Positions 1-8,299 of a stretch of DNA of 64,000 nt are shown piece after piece; positions within the stretch are counted from its first letter, which is position 1; every line of letters starts with the position of its first letter. The notes under the pieces are model-generated. The model worked only from the letters and a program-made list of their open reading frames with translations, did no database searches and was not told the DNA's origin. Source of the stretch: Terrimicrobium sacchariphilum (GTDB taxonomy: Bacteria > Verrucomicrobiota > Verrucomicrobiia > Chthoniobacterales > Terrimicrobiaceae); contig NZ_BDCO01000003.1 of assembly GCF_001613545.1 (NCBI RefSeq), positions 558,001 through 622,000 of the forward strand. Reading direction: 5' to 3'. Made by a program: the position numbers and the translations under genes.

Positions 1-668
1 CAGACGGCGCCGTCCTCTACACTGATGTCGCCGCCGCCCAGGGGGAGCGTCTCGGGAGGAAAGCGCACGCTGTAGGGATGGTGGCTTACGCCATCGAGGC
101 GGGCGAGGTGCTGTGAGTGCTTCTCTGCCATGTGGAAGAACTGCGGCTCGCCGGGATTTGCAATCACTGTGGCTGCGGGATCGGCTTCCTTGATCGCGGC
201 TGAGGCCGCATCGATGAGTTCTGCGAAACGATCGAGCCACGGACATTCGCCCTTTCCGCTCCAGGTCCCTCCGTAAGTCTTCAAAAAATAGAAGTTCGTC
301 GGTTCATTCCAAATCTCGTAGGCGACGGTTGGATAATCTCGGAGTTCCTTCGCCATGAAGCCCGCGTAGGCCGCGAATCCCTCGGCGTCCAGTGGATGGT
401 CATAGAGTGGATTTCCGTAATCGAGGATGAGGATGACGCCGAGACCAGCCTCGCGCACGGCGTCCATCCACTGGCGGGAAATGGCGGGAATCACGTAAAC
501 GCCTTTCTCCTTTTCCACCCACTCCCATTTGATTTCCTGGCGCACATGGCCGATGCCCAGTTCCAGCAATACGGGCAGCAGATTCTCGATTTTCCAACCG
601 AGTTCGCGCGATTCGAAATGCGTACAGACGCCAATGCTGTTCCGATATGGGGAGATGACTCTGGTCAT
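1..668 (-). CDS. Glycoside hydrolase, TIM-barrel (GH5/GH39-like), partial
   Basis: Translating the minus strand from an ATG at 668 gives an open frame of 222 codons that runs off the left edge, so the C-terminus is missing. The protein has no signal peptide. It reads as a clan GH-A barrel: an early conserved strand-arginine stretch (GIGHVRQEIKWEW), a mid-barrel strand VILILDYGNP, and the acid/base motif YEIWNEPTN with Glu122 as candidate proton donor; an SHHPY stretch follows near residue 205. The second catalytic glutamate would lie outside the window. The gene is downstream of the LacI gene on the same strand, and a copy of the LacI-linked 15-bp palindrome lies 61 bp upstream of the start. 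I infer a cytosolic or non-classically exported glycosidase controlled by that regulator. Family assignment beyond clan GH-A is uncertain. Confidence 0.8.
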   Translation of the reverse strand, partial: MTRVISPYRNSIGVCTHFESRELGWKIENLLPVLLELGIGHVRQEIKWEWVEKEKGVYVIPAISRQWMDAVREAGLGVILILDYGNPLYDHPLDAEGFAAYAGFMAKELRDYPTVAYEIWNEPTNFYFLKTYGGTWSGKGECPWLDRFAELIDAASAAIKEADPAATVIANPGEPQFFHMAEKHSQHLARLDGVSHHPYSVRFPPETLPLGGGDISVEDGAV

Positions 669-728
669 GGAAAAATCATCAGTGCTGCGACTGGGGCAAA
701 GCTCAATGGAAATCTCGAGAGCATTTTA

Positions 729-743
729 CCTACACGTAGGATT
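729..743. promoter_or_regulatory. Putative operator for the LacI regulator at 828-1895
   Basis: The inverted repeat CCTAC-AC-GTAGG followed by ATT is the exact reverse complement of the 15 bases at 1941-1955. It lies between the LacI gene and the partial glycoside hydrolase, 61 bp upstream of the hydrolase start, as expected for a shared operator. The assignment rests on the duplicated motif and its position. Confidence 0.65.
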
Positions 744-827
744 GGAGTTGTCAGGGTGGTCAATAGCCTACGAACGCAGTTTCATTCTTCGGAGGCCGAC
801 GTAGTCTTCGCACCCGGCACCCGGGAT

Positions 828-1895
828 TCATTGCTGCTGACGAGACGAGGATGGGAGTGGCGACCGGCCCGGACCATGTGAGCCAGGATCCACCCATTCG
901 CCATCCAGCATGAGAGTGAGGGGCTGCGAGGGGAGGCCGTGCTGGTTGTTCTGGATCTGGCCGACGAGAAAGGAGACAGCTTCTTTTCCCTGGGCTGACG
1001 GATTCTGAAAGATGCCCGGGCAGTCGCCCCATTCGGGGCTGTGATCGAGCGTCGCGATATCCACCTTATGTGTCAGGCTCGCCGCGTTGCGCTCGAGCCA
1101 TTGCCTGACCTGTAGGTGCATGGTTAGGATCACGTCTGGTTTCTCCCGGAGAACCCAGTCGGACAGAATGTTGGCAGGGAAGGAGTTTTGCGGCAAATAG
1201 AGTGGAGCGGGACGTGATACAGCCGGCAGGTTCTCGTGAAAGGAGAGATACCCGGCGGTCCAAAAGCGATCGAGTTGCCGGTCCATATGGGTGGTCAGCA
1301 CCAGACCGATCCTGCGGTATCCTTTTCGCCGTAGCTGGCGACAGGCCAGCTGGCTGCCGCGACATTGGTTGTGCCTCACACGATGAAGTCCCGGCTGTAC
1401 GAGCGAATTACAAAGCGCCACGGAAGCAAAACCGTGCAAAGGACGGGGCAGATGCCCCTTGCCACGTCGCCATGGACCCAGCAATAGCCCCGGAATGGCC
1501 CGGGTCCGAAGGATCTGAGCGAGCCGGGTGGCATTCAGATCCCCGGAATAGAGGTGAAAGGTCTCCAGCCGATAGCCCATTTCGAGACAGCGTTCCCGAG
1601 CTCCCTCCAGATACTGCTTTTCGAAGATGGACGGGTCCTTAACATCCAGGGACGGATACGAGATGTACGCCAGCACGGAGGAATGGCTGGGTTGGCGTTG
1701 AGCGCGCTTTTGCGCCATTAATGTGGCGACCAGGGGATTCGGACGATACCCCATATGGTTCGCGATCTTCACGACCCGGTCTCGGGTTTTTTCCGCAACT
1801 CTCGGGGAGTTCCGCAGCGCAAGGGCCACCGTGGTAAAATGGATTCCGCAGGCGCGGGCGATATCTCGCACGGTCACCGGTGAATGCATACTCAA
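828..1895 (-). CDS. LacI-family transcriptional regulator (paralogue 1)
   Basis: This 355-residue protein has an N-terminal LacI-type helix-turn-helix (VTVRDIARACGIHFTTVALA, about residues 7-26), a hinge region MGYRPNPLVATLMAQ, and a periplasmic-binding-protein-like effector domain from about residue 75. The recognition helix has H-F-T-T-V where most LacI proteins have a V-S-x-x-T-V pattern, and the hinge lacks the usual ARxL. The same departures occur in the two other LacI proteins of this window (28569-29606 and 47910-49067). It is divergent from the large secreted hydrolase-like gene at 2034 and upstream of the glycoside hydrolase at 1-668. Identical palindromes at 729-743 and 1941-1955 flank it, suggesting autoregulation and control of both neighbours. 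The C-terminal tail is basic and serine-rich. The start could equally be the second ATG, two codons in. Confidence 0.9.
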   Translation of the reverse strand: MSMHSPVTVRDIARACGIHFTTVALALRNSPRVAEKTRDRVVKIANHMGYRPNPLVATLMAQKRAQRQPSHSSVLAYISYPSLDVKDPSIFEKQYLEGARERCLEMGYRLETFHLYSGDLNATRLAQILRTRAIPGLLLGPWRRGKGHLPRPLHGFASVALCNSLVQPGLHRVRHNQCRGSQLACRQLRRKGYRRIGLVLTTHMDRQLDRFWTAGYLSFHENLPAVSRPAPLYLPQNSFPANILSDWVLREKPDVILTMHLQVRQWLERNAASLTHKVDIATLDHSPEWGDCPGIFQNPSAQGKEAVSFLVGQIQNNQHGLPSQPLTLMLDGEWVDPGSHGPGRSPLPSSSRQQQ

Positions 1896-1940
1896 GACCT
1901 AGTGCCTTTTCCCAAGGGGGCACAAGTTTTCAATCGGAAA

Positions 1941-1955
1941 AATCCTACGTGTAGG
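1941..1955. promoter_or_regulatory. Putative LacI operator in divergent promoter region
   Basis: AATCCTACGTGTAGG contains the imperfect palindrome CCTAC-GT-GTAGG. It sits 46 bp upstream of the LacI start (1895) and 79 bp upstream of the ATG at 2034. The same 15 bases occur inverted at 729-743. Its position also argues that the coding start of the divergent gene lies downstream of it. Confidence 0.65.
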
Positions 1956-2033
1956 CATGAGTCGCCATTGAGGACGGGAGGACGATGCGGGAACGTCTGG
2001 ATCTCGTCCATGTATTCCCCTCACGGCTTCCCT

Positions 2034-5000
2034 ATGACATCTCGCGCCTTGTATTCGGTGTCTCGTACCACGGGCGTGTGCATCCTTGTCTTGATCCTGA
2101 GTATTTGTCGTGACGTTTCTGCCAAGGACTTGGAAACCCAATGTCATGCCATTGCACTTGAAGGAGTCTGGCGATTTTTCCGCGACAAGGAGACGAAGCC
2201 GCAGGACGAAAAAGCCTCGAGGAATAATGCGGCGGAGCCGATGGCTGCGCCAGATCTCGACGACTCCGGATGGGAGGAAATACGCGTTCCTGGCGCCTAT
2301 GATCACCAGGGGCCGGCCTTTCTGGGGGTAGCTTGGTATCGGCGCGAGGTCATGGTGCCGTCCACCTGGAAGGGGAAGCCCGTCTTTCTGCAATTACCCC
2401 CGGTGGATGACCGGGACGAGACATTCTGGAATGGCGTGCGCATTGGGGCCATGGGGAGCAAGCAGTTCACGACTCCCCGGCTTTACCGCGTGCCGGACGA
2501 GGCGATCCGCTGGGGCGAAAGAAATGTGATCGCGGTGAAAGTGACAAACAACTACATGAGAGGGGGATTTACCTCGGATGGCCCGGCGCGCCTTCTTTCC
2601 CAAGGGCCCTTCGCCATGTTTCCGCCGGATGGTATGGCGCCGCTGGGTGAGGAGGAGATGAAGCTCGATGCCACACGAGATCTGGCGGGAAAACTCGGCA
2701 AGGCCTGGAGTCTGGGTTGGCGTGACGAAGGTACGGCGGATACCCGACCCAAACTGTATGCGAGAAAAGGGTTTCGCCCCGGCGACGAGGCGCTGGGCTT
2801 TGAGATCACGGAGCCAAACGCCAGCGGAGAGTTCGTCGACTACACCCTGCAGGAGAAGGAAATCGGTGCGATCTGGCAGTTGCGCGACTACGATTATCTG
2901 GCATTTGATTACCAGACGGACGACACCGAGGGAGAGATGCGCCTGTATCTGAACCCCGGAGGCTGGCGGTGGGGGAAGGGGCGGCCGGGATACGGAACGA
3001 GCTTTCCCGTACGCAAAGGAGGGTGGACACGTGTCATTCTGCCCTTCTCCGAGTTTCGCGACATTCAGCCGCGGATGACGATTTTCCTTCCCCAAAAGAA
3101 TCTGATCAAAACCCTCTCGCTGGGGTATCGCAACAACGAGATGCAGTCTCCAGGCGAGGTGAAGTTTGCAAATTTCCGCGTCGGACGTTTTAACGCGGCG
3201 AAGAGGGAGTCCGTGCACCTCGATGGTTTTTGGCACCTCGGGCGCGGCGAGACGGAGGATGCAGCGGGCGCTGATTTCCACACGTGGCCGGTGATTGCCG
3301 TGGGATTCTCCTGGACCGCCCAGGGCATCAAGGATGGCGCGGGAACATTTTGGCTCAAGCAGGAGGTGGAGATTCCAGAGACTTGGAAAGGCATGCAATT
3401 GCGTCTGCGTCTCGGCCAGATACGAAGCAGGGACGACGATGCGGAGGTGTTTTTCAACGGTCGGCCGGTCGGAGGGACGACGGACCACGATCCTCAACTT
3501 GACGTGAATATACCCGCCGGACTGGTGAATCCGGGAGGGAAGAACACCGTGGCGGTGCGGCTGCGGTTCAAAGCCGCCCAGAATGCCGGGCTTTTCCCAG
3601 GACCATTTGAGATCCTTCCACAGCAGGTGTGGGTTGCCATGCGCGAGGCTGGCTCTGGCGAAGAACCAGTTGTTTCCACCGAGTTTGATCCTGGTCCGGT
3701 TGTCGGAGGTAGGAAATACGAACTCTTCCTGCGTCTGCCGCTGAATGCGAATGCGATAACGGGCGGGCGGGTGACCTATGTCGTCAAGGATTGCTTTCAC
3801 CGCGTTGTCGCGGAAGGGGAGGGCGTTCCGACGCCCGTCCCGGACACAAACTTCCAGGAACTGGCGGTAAAGCTGAGCGAAGCTCAGTCGCGCCAACTTT
3901 ACTTCTCCGAGTTTTTTGACGTCCACGTCCTGGCCACAAACGTGAATGGCGCCCCTATTTTTGCCGGCACACAGTTGAAATCGGCAATGAGGTTTGACCA
4001 ACGCGACGCTTACGAACGCGCGCCCCTGGCCGAATCGTGGGAGGAGACGCCCTATGGCCGGCTCAAGCTGATCGACGTGATCGAGGCCGGGAAAGACCCC
4101 TCGGCCCAGGGCTATGTGTACAAGCAAGGCGGTCACCGCGAGAGCTGGGTCGGGCGGCGTGCTTACTCAACGCAGGTCCAAGGCGTGACAGTGGAGGAGT
4201 TCCTTGGCCGAAAATACCGCGAGGCAAACAATAACGAGTGGTTCGGTTACCGTGTGGGACGCGGTCGGATGATTCCCGGCAAAGCCTACCTGGTTCGCAT
4301 CGAGTATCCGGAGGACAAGACCCGGTACGCTCCCATCAATATCGATGCAGGTCGTAACTATCAGGGGCTGGGCTATAAGACAGGAGTTGGGCCGGGAGAT
4401 CCCTTCGATGACTATCCGCTCTCCGGGAAATACGAGTTCTTTGACACCGTGGTGATCCCCGATGACACTACCTATGGGAGCAAAGGAAGCCGCACGGTGC
4501 CGTCTGACAAGGGGATCTGGATTTTCTTTCTCGATACCGGCCGAGCCTACGTGCCGCAGTACCAGGCGGGTCCTGCCGTGTCGCGTATCCTCGTTTACGA
4601 GTTGCCGGAGGGGGCGGCGGCTCATGCCGCGGTTCGTTATCCGAAAGACGCGCCACGCCGTTTGTTTGTCGCGGATTGGGAACGTGAACCCGAGTGGGTC
4701 GCCAGGGACATGGTGCAGCACGCGCTCATCTCCGGGTACAATGCCATCGCACCCTCCATCCTCAAGTGGGGTAGCCTCGCCTTCTGGCATGTGGACAATG
4801 TGGAAAAGGTGAAGCTCAGGCCTGTGCGACCCGTAAGGGACGACCTGCCGCCCGACGAGGTCAGCGCGCTCGACCGCTACCTGAAAGCCAGCCGGGAGGC
4901 GGGCATCACCATCTTTCCGCGTCTGGAATACGGCGGAACGGATGCGCTGCCCAAGGAGGCTCGAGCCATCGGACTAGATGGCAAGCCTGCTCGCCCCAAT

Positions 5001-6182
5001 CGCTTTCACACCTGGTGTTCCAATCTCATGGACCCGAGGGTCGGTGAGGAGTTTTTCGATATTCTGAACCAGGTGGTGGGCAAAAACATCAAGAACAACC
5101 CCCAGTTGGGCGGCATCCTTTTTCGCATTCGCAGCGATCGTCTCCCCATCAGCTACGGACCCTCCGACGTGGCCCAATATGCCAGGGATACCGGAGACAA
5201 TCCTCCGGCTGGCCTCGAAGGCGAAGCGCTCTCAAAATGGGCTTCCGACCCTGAGCGGCAGGGGAAATATGGGGAATGGTGGCAGGGCAAACGCCGTGAC
5301 TTTCATGCTAAAATCGTCGAACAGCTCAAGAGCTACCGTCCCGACTTGCAGATGCTCTACTACAACTGGGATCCCGATCGCTGGAACCTGGGCGAGCACG
5401 AGATGTCGCCGGAAGATTTTCGTGATTTCTACAACGTCCACAAGAGCATCGATTATTACAGGCGCAGTGCGGCGTATCAGAAGGACGTGCCGCCCGGCGA
5501 ATATGTCGCAATGGTCCGGGACCAGGGGTTGCCTCATCACCAGGTGCGGCCGGAACTCTACGCCAGTCTCGATGGATTCGCTCTGCTCGGGCCGGTGAAT
5601 TGGCGCTATCTTGCGGACAATCCACAGTACCTGGATTTTTTCCGAACCGGGCGCCAGCTCGCCTTGACCAAGTTATTTGATTACGAGGAGCACGGTCGCT
5701 GGAATGTTCAGGGAGACAATTACGAGACGAGCGAGCTCATGAGCGGCGGGCCAGCTTTCGCTATGGCCGAACAGGTGCTCGCCGTTTTCCATGGTGATCC
5801 ATGGATTTTCACGGAGACGGCCTACACCTATGGAGGCGGATACATGGAGCAACATCGGGAGTTCGCGCAGGCTTTTCTCTCTTTGCCTGCCATGCCAGGG
5901 CAGGTGGTAGCCACGCCCGGAGTGGAAAAGGCGGATGACCTGCGGGTGCGCCGATACGACGTGAAAAATCAAGTGCACCTCTCCGTGGCCTACAAAGGCT
6001 ACACGCCTCAGGTTTTCTCAATGGAACTCCCCGGGCCTTGGGGTGAGTCCGTTACGGTGACTGATCAGGTTTCCGGCGAGAGGGTGCCAGCGGAGGTGCG
6101 CGATGGCAAACTGAGCCTCCATCTCGAACTGCCACCCATGGTGCTGAAGAGCTATCTGGTCGAGCCTTCGCCGAGATCATGA
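2034..6182 (+). CDS. Large secreted multidomain hydrolase-like protein (GH2-type jelly rolls plus TIM-barrel-like C-terminus)
   Basis: The frame is open from 1884, but I place the start at ATG 2034 because it begins a typical signal peptide (MTSRALYSVSRTT, then a hydrophobic stretch ending VSA) and lies after the putative operator. The 1382-residue protein shows an N-terminal GH2-like sugar-binding fold (LEGVWRFF ... WYRREVMVP ... FWNGVRIG ... ERNVIAVKVTN, about residues 25-190), a middle beta-rich CBM-like section, and a second GH2-like jelly roll near residues 395-520 (LDGFWHLG ... FFNGRPVGG). From about residue 876 to 1290 there is an alpha/beta, TIM-barrel-like region (LFVADWEREPEW ... 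ITIFPRLEYGG ... MLYYNWDPDRW). I do not recognise a named GH family for this last part, and candidate catalytic acids cannot be fixed by eye. Probably a LacI-controlled extracellular or periplasmic enzyme on a plant or algal glycan. Confidence 0.8.
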   Translation: MTSRALYSVSRTTGVCILVLILSICRDVSAKDLETQCHAIALEGVWRFFRDKETKPQDEKASRNNAAEPMAAPDLDDSGWEEIRVPGAYDHQGPAFLGVAWYRREVMVPSTWKGKPVFLQLPPVDDRDETFWNGVRIGAMGSKQFTTPRLYRVPDEAIRWGERNVIAVKVTNNYMRGGFTSDGPARLLSQGPFAMFPPDGMAPLGEEEMKLDATRDLAGKLGKAWSLGWRDEGTADTRPKLYARKGFRPGDEALGFEITEPNASGEFVDYTLQEKEIGAIWQLRDYDYLAFDYQTDDTEGEMRLYLNPGGWRWGKGRPGYGTSFPVRKGGWTRVILPFSEFRDIQPRMTIFLPQKNLIKTLSLGYRNNEMQSPGEVKFANFRVGRFNAAKRESVHLDGFWHLGRGETEDAAGADFHTWPVIAVGFSWTAQGIKDGAGTFWLKQEVEIPETWKGMQLRLRLGQIRSRDDDAEVFFNGRPVGGTTDHDPQLDVNIPAGLVNPGGKNTVAVRLRFKAAQNAGLFPGPFEILPQQVWVAMREAGSGEEPVVSTEFDPGPVVGGRKYELFLRLPLNANAITGGRVTYVVKDCFHRVVAEGEGVPTPVPDTNFQELAVKLSEAQSRQLYFSEFFDVHVLATNVNGAPIFAGTQLKSAMRFDQRDAYERAPLAESWEETPYGRLKLIDVIEAGKDPSAQGYVYKQGGHRESWVGRRAYSTQVQGVTVEEFLGRKYREANNNEWFGYRVGRGRMIPGKAYLVRIEYPEDKTRYAPINIDAGRNYQGLGYKTGVGPGDPFDDYPLSGKYEFFDTVVIPDDTTYGSKGSRTVPSDKGIWIFFLDTGRAYVPQYQAGPAVSRILVYELPEGAAAHAAVRYPKDAPRRLFVADWEREPEWVARDMVQHALISGYNAIAPSILKWGSLAFWHVDNVEKVKLRPVRPVRDDLPPDEVSALDRYLKASREAGITIFPRLEYGGTDALPKEARAIGLDGKPARPNRFHTWCSNLMDPRVGEEFFDILNQVVGKNIKNNPQLGGILFRIRSDRLPISYGPSDVAQYARDTGDNPPAGLEGEALSKWASDPERQGKYGEWWQGKRRDFHAKIVEQLKSYRPDLQMLYYNWDPDRWNLGEHEMSPEDFRDFYNVHKSIDYYRRSAAYQKDVPPGEYVAMVRDQGLPHHQVRPELYASLDGFALLGPVNWRYLADNPQYLDFFRTGRQLALTKLFDYEEHGRWNVQGDNYETSELMSGGPAFAMAEQVLAVFHGDPWIFTETAYTYGGGYMEQHREFAQAFLSLPAMPGQVVATPGVEKADDLRVRRYDVKNQVHLSVAYKGYTPQVFSMELPGPWGESVTVTDQVSGERVPAEVRDGKLSLHLELPPMVLKSYLVEPSPRS

Positions 6183-6344
6183 GTCCCGTGACACAGGAAT
6201 CACCTTGTCCATTCTGGCGACAAAGGACGAAACGACCGCGCCAGGCCTTTCCCGGAAGCTGAACCTCCGGCGGAGATGGTGGTCCATGGAGCAATTCCGA
6301 CATCGTTTTCGCCCGCCGCCTCGTCCCTGCCCTGAGGAGACTCC

Positions 6345-7106
6345 ATGCGCAACTACCAGATATTGTTCGCCGTCCTCGTAGCGGAGATTCTTCTGGAGTT
6401 TGCCGCATCGGGACAAGCTGGTCCCCCGATTGCTGTTGCGGCGCACGTAACGACAAGCCCTCCGGAAATCGACGGAGTATTGTCCGCTGGCGAATGGGAG
6501 AACACTGAGGAGATTATCCTGCCTGGCGGCAATCCCACCGTGGTTCGTGCGGAATGGTCGGAAACCGGGCTCTATTTTTCGCTGAAAGCCCTCGACACCA
6601 CGCCATTCATTCGCAAGCCCGGCCTTGAGGCGGAGGGCTCTCTTCATATGCAGGATGTTTGGGAAATCTTCATCGATGTCTTGGGAGATGCCCGTCAGTA
6701 CTACGAGGTGCAAATCGCCCTGTCGGGTGAAACCTATGCCAAGAATCATTTGCTGACTGCCCCGCCCGAGGTGGACGAGACTCATGTCCTGCGCAAAGAG
6801 TTCTGGTGCCGCGAGTGGTGGCCTCAGCCGATTATCCTGCCTGCCGACGTGCGTGCATCGAGTCGATACGACCCGATGAGCGGATGGTGGACCGCGGAGA
6901 TTTTTCTGCCGGCGGGATTTGTCAACAAGCGCCGCGGTGGGTGTCCTCTGAGTGCCGGTGTGATCCGATTGAACCTCGTTCGTCACGATTGGAAGAACGC
7001 CACCGATGCCGACTTTCTTTACTGGGCCCCTGTGAAATCCGGACATCCGCACCTTTCTCCTACGGTCATGGGAACCCTGCGATTGGAGGGAACTTCGGGC
7101 AGGTGA
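6345..7106 (+). CDS. Secreted CBM9-like (DOMON-type) carbohydrate-binding protein
   Basis: This 253-residue protein begins with a short hydrophobic leader (YQILFAVLVAEILLEFAASG) and continues as a single beta-sandwich of the CBM9-like type: EIDGVLSAGEWENTEEI near the N-terminus, then VVRAEWSETGLYFSLKALD, DVWEIFIDV, YYEVQIALSGE and a terminal GTLRLEG strand. The IDG-x-LS-x-xEW opening is characteristic of carbohydrate-binding domains attached to xylanases and related enzymes, here as a stand-alone domain. A good ribosome-binding site (TGAGGAG, five bases before the ATG) supports the start. It follows the large hydrolase-like gene in the same direction after 162 bp, so it may belong to the same LacI-controlled locus. 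Ligand unknown. Confidence 0.75.
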   Translation: MRNYQILFAVLVAEILLEFAASGQAGPPIAVAAHVTTSPPEIDGVLSAGEWENTEEIILPGGNPTVVRAEWSETGLYFSLKALDTTPFIRKPGLEAEGSLHMQDVWEIFIDVLGDARQYYEVQIALSGETYAKNHLLTAPPEVDETHVLRKEFWCREWWPQPIILPADVRASSRYDPMSGWWTAEIFLPAGFVNKRRGGCPLSAGVIRLNLVRHDWKNATDADFLYWAPVKSGHPHLSPTVMGTLRLEGTSGR

Positions 7107-7281
7107 TGAAAGCTGGTTTTCGCCTTTTCTCGTCTCGGGTCAAAAAACCTTGCGACGACATGTTCCCTTTGGGGTTTATCTCCATTGTCTGGAGACGATA
7201 GTTGGGTAAGGTTATCTGGTGTTGGGCGGATGAACGACTTTCGCCCGACATGAAAATCCACCCGCCGGAGACGATCTGATT
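7107..7281. other. Leader region of the WXG/FtsK cassette with two small inverted repeats
   Basis: This 175-bp gap precedes the cassette starting at 7282. It holds a perfect 6-bp inverted repeat TCTCCA-N5-TGGAGA at 7179-7195 and a second short stem GGGCG/CGCCC at 7224-7228 and 7242-7246. Neither has a T-tract, so they are candidates for an operator or mRNA leader structure rather than a terminator. I could not pick out a convincing sigma-70 promoter. Confidence 0.35.
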
Positions 7282-7554
7282 ATGGCCCAAGCGATAATGG
7301 ACCCCGAGGAAGTTCGGAGATTCGCTCGCGAACTCAAACGCTTCAATGATGACGTGACGACCAAGGCCTCGGCGCTCCAGGCCCAGTTTGCGGCGCTGGG
7401 CAGTTCCTGGCAGGACCAGGAGCACGAGAAATTTGCCGAGGAATTCCTCGTTACCATGAAGGCGTTAAGGAAGTTTGTGGAGATCTCGGAAAATCATACG
7501 CCCTACCTCCTGCGCAAGGCTCAACGCATCGAAGAGTATCTGAATCAACGTTAG
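7282..7554 (+). CDS. WXG100-like small helical protein (W-Q-D variant)
   Basis: This 90-residue protein has the size and shape of a WXG100 (ESAT-6/YukE-like) protein: a charged first helix (about residues 8-39), a turn LGSSWQDQ with Trp43, and a second helix (about 48-88) with aromatics at Phe51 and Phe55. The family's W-x-G turn is here W-Q-D, with Asp45 in the glycine position. There is no signal peptide. WXG100 proteins form helical-hairpin dimers and are exported by FtsK/SpoIIIE-type ATPases; the ATPase gene is three genes downstream in the same tight operon (5 bp to the next gene). The 70-residue protein at 8087 shares the W-Q-D-x5-F-x3-(F/Y)-L pattern exactly. Function as secreted substrate or structural adaptor is inference. 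Confidence 0.72.
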   Translation: MAQAIMDPEEVRRFARELKRFNDDVTTKASALQAQFAALGSSWQDQEHEKFAEEFLVTMKALRKFVEISENHTPYLLRKAQRIEEYLNQR

Positions 7555-7559
7555 CGCCG

Positions 7560-8090
7560 ATGTCCGATCAGGCCAAAGTCAGTTCCATCGAGGCGATAGA
7601 GGAGTTTCGCTCCCGCGTGATCGTCTATGTGAATCAGGCTCATTCCCGTCTCGACGAGGTTGGCGATGAGGTGAGAAGGACTCGGAGTTGGTTGCAGACA
7701 GAGCAGAGGATGCACTGGGAGGGTGAGATCCGACGCCGGAAGCGTGTTCTCGATCAGGCCGAGGCGGAATTGATGAATTCCCGGCTTTCGTCGATGAAAG
7801 ACTCGAATACCCTGCAGATGCTTGCAGTCACCCGCGCCAGGCTCTCTCTCCAAGAGGCGGAGGGAAAGCTGCTGAACGTTAAGCGCTGGTTCCGTGTGTA
7901 CGAGTCACAGGTTTCTCCCCTGCTAAAGAAGCTGGAATCTCTGCGCAGTGTCCTCGACCGCGAAATGCCAAAAGCCCTGGCTTACCTGCTCCAGATTGAA
8001 AATGCCCTGGAGGCTTACGCCGAGTCTGGTCCGGTGGCTGCCGCCGTCCATGAGGCGCCGGTCTCTCCCCATCCTTCTCCAGAATCATGA
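7560..8090 (+). CDS. Coiled-coil protein of WXG/FtsK cassette, carries a W-E-G motif
   Basis: This 176-residue protein is almost entirely predicted helix, rich in Glu, Arg and Leu, with heptad-like stretches (RRRKRVLDQAEAEL; LLKKLESLRSVLDREM) and a proline-rich tail (APVSPHPSPES). I recognise no catalytic domain, signal peptide or membrane segment. Near residue 53 there is a literal W-E-G triplet after a first helix, reminiscent of WXG/LXG-type export substrates, but flanking aromatic spacing does not match the two smaller cassette proteins. It starts 5 bp after the 90-residue protein and overlaps the next gene by ATGA, so it is co-translated with the cassette. It may be a partner or chaperone of the WXG-like proteins, a substrate, or a structural element; the sequence does not decide. 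Confidence 0.7.
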   Translation: MSDQAKVSSIEAIEEFRSRVIVYVNQAHSRLDEVGDEVRRTRSWLQTEQRMHWEGEIRRRKRVLDQAEAELMNSRLSSMKDSNTLQMLAVTRARLSLQEAEGKLLNVKRWFRVYESQVSPLLKKLESLRSVLDREMPKALAYLLQIENALEAYAESGPVAAAVHEAPVSPHPSPES

Positions 8091-8299
8091 GTGTTGTTTC
8101 CGCCTCAGCCCGTCTCATTCAATCCACAAAGGATCTCATGCTGGAGTGGGAACGCACGGCGGAGAGATGGCAGGATGCGAAGAGCCGGGAGTTTCATGAG
8201 GCATATCTGGAGGAGTTACCGCAGCACGTCATCCGGGCGACCGAGGCGATCGAGGAAATCCACACTTTGCTAAGAAAGGTGAAAGCCGATTGTGAATAG
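8087..8299 (+). CDS. Second WXG100-like small helical protein (W-Q-D variant)
   Basis: This 70-residue protein is a compact helix-turn-helix hairpin: helix 1 about residues 3-27, turn TAERWQDAK with Trp28, helix 2 about residues 31-68. Trp28-Gln29-Asp30, Phe36, Tyr40 and Leu41 fall at the same relative spacing as Trp43-Gln44-Asp45, Phe51, Phe55 and Leu56 in the 90-residue protein at 7282, so the two are probably a paralogous pair, as ESX substrates often are. It starts in an ATGA overlap with the preceding gene and overlaps the GTG start of the ATPase gene by 8 bp, implying translational coupling. There is no leader peptide. Too short to score well in family searches, which could explain its omission from automatic annotation. 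Confidence 0.7.
   Translation: MSVVSASARLIQSTKDLMLEWERTAERWQDAKSREFHEAYLEELPQHVIRATEAIEEIHTLLRKVKADCE

Noticed and set aside
2394-4136. 580-codon open frame antisense to the large hydrolase-like gene
   Set aside because: It mirrors codon positions of the real gene in GC-rich DNA, has no recognisable domain or leader, and the sense frame has clear domains and a signal peptide.
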